A stretch of DNA of 14,401 nucleotides, taken from NCBI GenBank assembly GCA_900765705.1, contig CAAFSR010000057.1, forward strand, positions 1 through 14,401, in the 5' to 3' direction. The notes below the pieces were generated by a model. The model saw only the letters and a program-made list of their open reading frames with translations, was not told the DNA's origin and made no database searches. Made by a program: the position numbers and the translations under genes. Of this stretch, positions 11,385 to 14,401 are shown in pieces. The DNA comes from an uncultured Faecalibacterium sp. Lineage in GTDB: Bacteria > Bacillota > Clostridia > Oscillospirales > Ruminococcaceae. Within the stretch, counting starts at the first letter, position 1. Each line of letters opens with the position of its first letter.

Positions 11385-13322
11385 ATGAAAACATCCAAAC
11401 CGCTGTTGACCCTGCGGATGCTCTTCTCGGCGGCAGCCTCCTTTATCGTGCTGCTGCTGGGCGAGTGGATCGCGCGCGGGTCACTGACTGCTGATACCTT
11501 TATCAGCTTTATTTTCCCCCATTTCGGGGCGTACCTGCTGGCATGGCTGCTGCTGTTTCTGGTGTGGGAACTGCTGGACTGGGTGCTGCGCATCCCGCCG
11601 CTTGCTACGCTGGGTATGGCTGTTCTGGGCTGTGCGCCCTGTGCGGTAAACTTCTATACCATGCAGCTGCGGGGCGAGCCCTTTCTGCCGTGGGACCTGA
11701 TGCAGGTGTCCGAGGCCGCCGGTGTGGCCTCTGCGGCCGGGCTCAAGCTCCAGACCAGTATGGTGGTCTCCATCGTGCTGGTGCTGGTGCTTACAGTGGC
11801 AAGCTATTTTGTTTATCGCGGTCGGCTGCGCCAGCGCTGGCTGCCTCGTCTTGCGGGCACCGGGGCCTCGGCAGCGGCGCTGTGCCTGCTGATCTTCGGC
11901 GTTTACCTGCAGCCTGCCGTCACGCAGGCTTTGGGCATCACACCGGATGCGTGGATGCAGGACCGCTACTACCGCTACTACGGCGTGCTTACCGGTTTTA
12001 TGACGAACCTTACCAATCTGGAGATCGACAAACCCGATGGTTATTCGGAGCAGGCGGTGGACGATATTCTGGATAACGTAGCCGAGAGCGAAAAATTCTC
12101 CACCGGCCCCATGTACGCGGGCAGCTATGCCGCAACCACTCCAAAAGAGGAGCAGGCAAAGCAGCCTACTATTATTTATGTGATGGACGAGTCCTATTGG
12201 GATGTTTCTGAGCTGGAACAGTATGGCATTACCTTTGATATCGATGTATCGCAGAACCTCCACGCTCTGCAGCAGACCAGCGCCTACGGCAGAGCCTACA
12301 GCCCCAGCTTTGGCGGCGGCACCTGTGATGTGGAGTTTGAAGCCCTGACCGGCTACTCGGTGTCCTTTCTGCCCAGCGGCAGCAAGCCCTACCAGCAGCA
12401 CGTTACAAAACCCATGTTCGCTCTGCCCAATTACCTCAAGCTCAAGGGCTACCAGACTGCTGCGGTACACTGCTTCTGGGCAAAATACTGGAGCCGCGAT
12501 AAGGCCTATCCCAACCTCGGCTTCAGCGATTTTATCGGTCTGGAGGATATGCACGGCGTTACCAAGGTGCGCAAGCACTACTGGACCAGCGGCCTTGTGA
12601 CCGACGATTCCATGGCCGACCAGATCATCCAGCAGTACGAAAAGATGAGTGCCTCCTCTGATAAGCCCATCTTCCTGCATGCGGTCACCATGCAGAACCA
12701 TACTAATTATAATAGGGACAACTACCCGGACGACGAGCGGGTGCATATCGTATCCCATCCGGTGGGGCTCAAGAGCAGCACCGTGGGTGCGCTGGAGGAC
12801 TTTGCCACCGGCATCCGGGATGCAGATGCCATGCTGGACAAGCTGACGGCATATTTCTCTCAGGTGGACGAGCCGGTCATTCTGGTGTTCTGGGGCGACC
12901 ACTATAACCCCATCGATTCCAACTACGATGTCTACACCACCACCGGCTATGCAAGCGGTTCCAGCACTGACCCCCGTTTGCACCAGACCACGCTGCTGAT
13001 GTGGTCGAACTACAGCCAGCAGCAGGTAGACTTGGGAACCATTGCCGCCTACGATATCTCCCCGGTGATGATGGAGCTGTTCGGGCTGGAACAGCCGCTG
13101 TACTTCCAGTTCCTCAACCGGCAGCTGCGCGTTGCCAGCCGCAGCTGCACCCGCGGCACCACCATGAATCTGGACGGCACCACCACCCAACAGCCCTCCG
13201 CCTTCCAGCAGCGCTGGACAAACGAGCACTGGATGCTGCAGTATGACCTGATGTTCGGCAGGGGATACGCCCTCAACCGCATGGGCGTTGCGGGCCTGAG
13301 CGGGATGAATACCGACAAATAA
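11385..13322 (+). CDS. LtaS-type phosphoglycerol transferase (sulfatase-fold membrane enzyme)
   Basis: 645 residues. ATG 11385 follows GGAAAGGG (11368-11375) by 9 bases; a TTG at 11346 would add 13 residues with no support. About five membrane helices fill the N-terminal half (roughly 12-28, 47-64, 74-91, 124-143, 159-176), then an extracellular sulfatase/alkaline-phosphatase-fold domain from 261. LtaS catalytic positions are intact: E269 in V-M-D-E-S-Y-W-D, nucleophile T313 in F-G-G-G-T-C-D-V-E-F-E, and D505-H506 in F-W-G-D-H-Y-N-P. H361-C-F-W-A-K-Y-W (361-368) is another family block. LtaS relatives build polyglycerolphosphate or attach glycerol phosphate to wall polymers from phosphatidylglycerol; the exact acceptor here is open. 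It stands alone with its own promoter. Confidence 0.92.
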   Translation: MKTSKPLLTLRMLFSAAASFIVLLLGEWIARGSLTADTFISFIFPHFGAYLLAWLLLFLVWELLDWVLRIPPLATLGMAVLGCAPCAVNFYTMQLRGEPFLPWDLMQVSEAAGVASAAGLKLQTSMVVSIVLVLVLTVASYFVYRGRLRQRWLPRLAGTGASAAALCLLIFGVYLQPAVTQALGITPDAWMQDRYYRYYGVLTGFMTNLTNLEIDKPDGYSEQAVDDILDNVAESEKFSTGPMYAGSYAATTPKEEQAKQPTIIYVMDESYWDVSELEQYGITFDIDVSQNLHALQQTSAYGRAYSPSFGGGTCDVEFEALTGYSVSFLPSGSKPYQQHVTKPMFALPNYLKLKGYQTAAVHCFWAKYWSRDKAYPNLGFSDFIGLEDMHGVTKVRKHYWTSGLVTDDSMADQIIQQYEKMSASSDKPIFLHAVTMQNHTNYNRDNYPDDERVHIVSHPVGLKSSTVGALEDFATGIRDADAMLDKLTAYFSQVDEPVILVFWGDHYNPIDSNYDVYTTTGYASGSSTDPRLHQTTLLMWSNYSQQQVDLGTIAAYDISPVMMELFGLEQPLYFQFLNRQLRVASRSCTRGTTMNLDGTTTQQPSAFQQRWTNEHWMLQYDLMFGRGYALNRMGVAGLSGMNTDK

Positions 13323-13366
13323 GAGAAAAAGTGAGAATTTCTTTATACAAAACAGAGAAAACCACT

Positions 13367-13394
13367 TGCAACCGCATTCTTTTTGTGCTATTAT
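13367..13394 (+). promoter_or_regulatory. Promoter of rpsB
   Basis: TTGCAA (13367-13372), 16 bases, TATTAT (13389-13394), with an extended -10 TG at 13386-13387. TTATAA (13391-13396) at 18 bases is a second reading of the -10. The start would lie near 13401, giving a leader of about 120 bases. The A-rich stretch 13323-13366 could act as an UP-type element. Confidence 0.72.
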
Positions 13395-13420
13395 AACAAA
13401 GCATTACACACGCATCACTA

Positions 13421-13494
13421 TGCCCTTTTGTGCCCTTTTGGGTTGAGGGCAGTCCGCCGGTACCCGATGTACCGTGCAGATCACGGTGTGCGGA
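13421..13494 (+). promoter_or_regulatory. Structured leader of rpsB, candidate S2 autoregulatory element
   Basis: The leader opens with a tandem repeat TGCCCTTTTG x2 (13421-13440) whose TGCCC can pair with GGGCA at 13447-13451. Then an outer stem TCCGC (13453-13457) with GCGGA (13490-13494) encloses two competing hairpins: CGGTAC with GTACCG (13458-13463 / 13469-13474) and ACCGTG with CACGGT (13471-13476 / 13482-13487). They share ACCG (13471-13474), so only one can form at a time. The ribosome site GGAGGT follows at 13510-13515. Ribosomal-protein leaders of this sort often bind their own product; that role is inferred. Confidence 0.55.
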
Positions 13495-13523
13495 GGCAAA
13501 ACAATATCTGGAGGTATTTTATT

Positions 13524-14246
13524 ATGGCAGTCGTTTCTATGAAGCAGCTTCTCGAGGCAGGTGTGCACTTCGGTCACCAGACCCGCCGCTGGAACCCCAA
13601 GATGGCTAAGTACATCTTCACCGAGCGCAATGGTATCTATATCATTGACCTGCAGAAGACCGTGAAGAAGCTGGACGAGGCTTACAATTATGTGAAGGAA
13701 GTTGCAGCTGAGGGCGGCGACATCCTGTTCGTCGGCACCAAGAAGCAGGCTCAGGAGTCCATCCGTGACGAGGCTCTGCGCTGCGGCATGCACTACGTCA
13801 ACGCTCGTTGGCTGGGCGGCATGATGACCAACTTCCGCACCATCCGTAAGCGCATCGACCGTATGGATCAGCTGGCTAAGATGAAGGAGAACGGCACCTT
13901 CGAGCTGCTGCCCAAGAAGGAAGTTGCTAAGCTGGAGCTGGAGATGGAGAAGCTGGACAAGTATCTGGGCGGCGTCAAGAACATGAAGACCCTGCCGAAG
14001 GCTATGTTCATCGTTGATCCTCACAAGGAGCGCATCGCTGTTGCTGAGGCCCGCAAGCTGAACATTCCCATCGTTGCTATCGTCGATACCAACTGCAACC
14101 CCGATGAGATCGACTACGTGATCCCCGGCAACGACGACGCTATCCGCGCTGTCAAGCTGATCGCCGGTGCTATGGCTGACGCTGTGCTGGAAGGCAAGCA
14201 GGGCAACCAGGAGGCCGCTCCCGCCGAGGATGCAGCAAACGCCTGA
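13524..14246 (+). CDS. rpsB: Ribosomal protein S2
   Basis: 240 residues, small-subunit ribosomal protein on the 30S body near the S1 site. The opening V-V-S-M-K-Q-L-L-E-A-G-V-H-F-G-H-Q-T-R-R-W-N-P split over 3-23 (G13-H15-F16-G17-H18 core) and the later G-T-K-K-Q-A-Q-E, R-W-L-G-G-M-x-T-N-F and F-I-V-D-P-H-K-E blocks are the standard S2 signatures. The C-terminus ends in an Ala/Glu-rich tail. ATG 13524 is 8 bases after GGAGGT. Codon choice shifts here to GCT, GTT, CGT and AAG, unlike upstream genes, as expected of a highly expressed gene. It is followed by tsf, the usual order. Confidence 0.98.
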   Translation: MAVVSMKQLLEAGVHFGHQTRRWNPKMAKYIFTERNGIYIIDLQKTVKKLDEAYNYVKEVAAEGGDILFVGTKKQAQESIRDEALRCGMHYVNARWLGGMMTNFRTIRKRIDRMDQLAKMKENGTFELLPKKEVAKLELEMEKLDKYLGGVKNMKTLPKAMFIVDPHKERIAVAEARKLNIPIVAIVDTNCNPDEIDYVIPGNDDAIRAVKLIAGAMADAVLEGKQGNQEAAPAEDAANA

Positions 14247-14294
14247 TTTCCCATTCCGCAACCAAACAAATAACGTGTAAGGGAGAAAACAAAA

Positions 14295-14401
14295 ATGGCT
14301 ATTTCTGCAAAGGACGTTATGGAACTGCGCAAGCAGACCGACTGCGGCATGATGGAGTGCAAGAAGGCTCTGACCGAGGCTGACGGCAACTTCGAGAAGG
14401 C
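14295..14401 (+). CDS. tsf: Elongation factor Ts, 5' end only
   Basis: The frame opens at ATG 14295 with AAGGGAGA (14279-14286) before it, and runs off the window after 35 full codons. The visible N-terminus contains V-M-E-L-R-K-Q-T-D-C-G-M-M-E-C-K-K-A-L, the EF-Ts helix that touches EF-Tu, where most relatives have T-G-A-G-M-M-D-C-K-K-A-L. EF-Ts restores EF-Tu by nucleotide exchange. It follows rpsB by 48 bases with no terminator or promoter that I can see, so it is probably in the same transcript. Codon bias matches rpsB. Confidence 0.97.
   Translation, partial: MAISAKDVMELRKQTDCGMMECKKALTEADGNFEK

Noticed and set aside
11481..13229. Long minus-strand frame opposite the LtaS-like gene (about 580 codons)
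   Set aside because: Same shadow effect; the plus-strand gene has intact catalytic motifs, promoter and ribosome site.
13421..13440. Tandem 10-base repeat as a possible CRISPR or satellite
   Set aside because: Only two copies without spacer; treated as part of the rpsB leader.
13404..14261. Minus-strand frame opposite rpsB
   Set aside because: Leu/Val/His-rich shadow of a highly conserved ribosomal gene.

Overview
The window looks like chromosomal DNA of a GC-rich, low-motility gut Clostridium-group bacterium (Oscillospiraceae/Ruminococcaceae, most like Faecalibacterium). The reasons are the house-keeping gene set with strong GGAGG-type ribosome sites, ThyX in place of ThyA, a YlmC/YmxH-type PRC-barrel protein, a clostridial-style PcrA with an extra insert, and DUF1540 and YgbA-type proteins. 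The genus is an inference from memory of protein style, not a database result. No prophage, insertion sequence, CRISPR array, tRNA or rRNA was seen.

Layout. (1) 1-281: end of a GNAT acetyltransferase. (2) 298-6533: a probable operon with its own promoter and an intrinsic terminator, pcrA - thyX - tmk - GNAT-like protein - mltG. Genes overlap or are separated by 4 to 35 bases. It joins DNA unwinding, dTMP synthesis and phosphorylation, and peptidoglycan strand termination. (3) 6574-8581: a U32-family protein resembling the tRNA U34 hydroxylase TrhP, then a membrane acetyltransferase-like protein (DUF1624/HGSNAT). (4) 8647-10171: a compact block with flavodoxin, a 32-codon small membrane ORF, a YgbA-type Cys-rich protein and a DUF1540 Cys-rich peptide. 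Three copies of a GTTAG-N6-CTAAC palindrome sit beside its promoters, and the block ends in a perfect 21-bp-arm terminator. (5) 10185-11229: a minus-strand HAD phosphatase, divergent from a YlmC/YmxH PRC-barrel gene. (6) 11244-13322: an LtaS-type phosphoglycerol transferase/sulfatase-fold membrane enzyme with its own promoter. (7) 13367-14401: rpsB with a structured leader, then the start of tsf.

The most noteworthy signals are: the palindrome regulon around flavodoxin, which looks like metal/redox control and includes a tiny unannotated ORF; the Gly/Ser/Tyr-rich, FUS-like linker in PcrA with four repeated G-(F/W)-G-S-x-Y units; two mutually exclusive hairpins in the rpsB leader; and a hairpin that could hide the ribosome site of the DUF1540 gene. 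Most of the remaining window is ordinary core genome.
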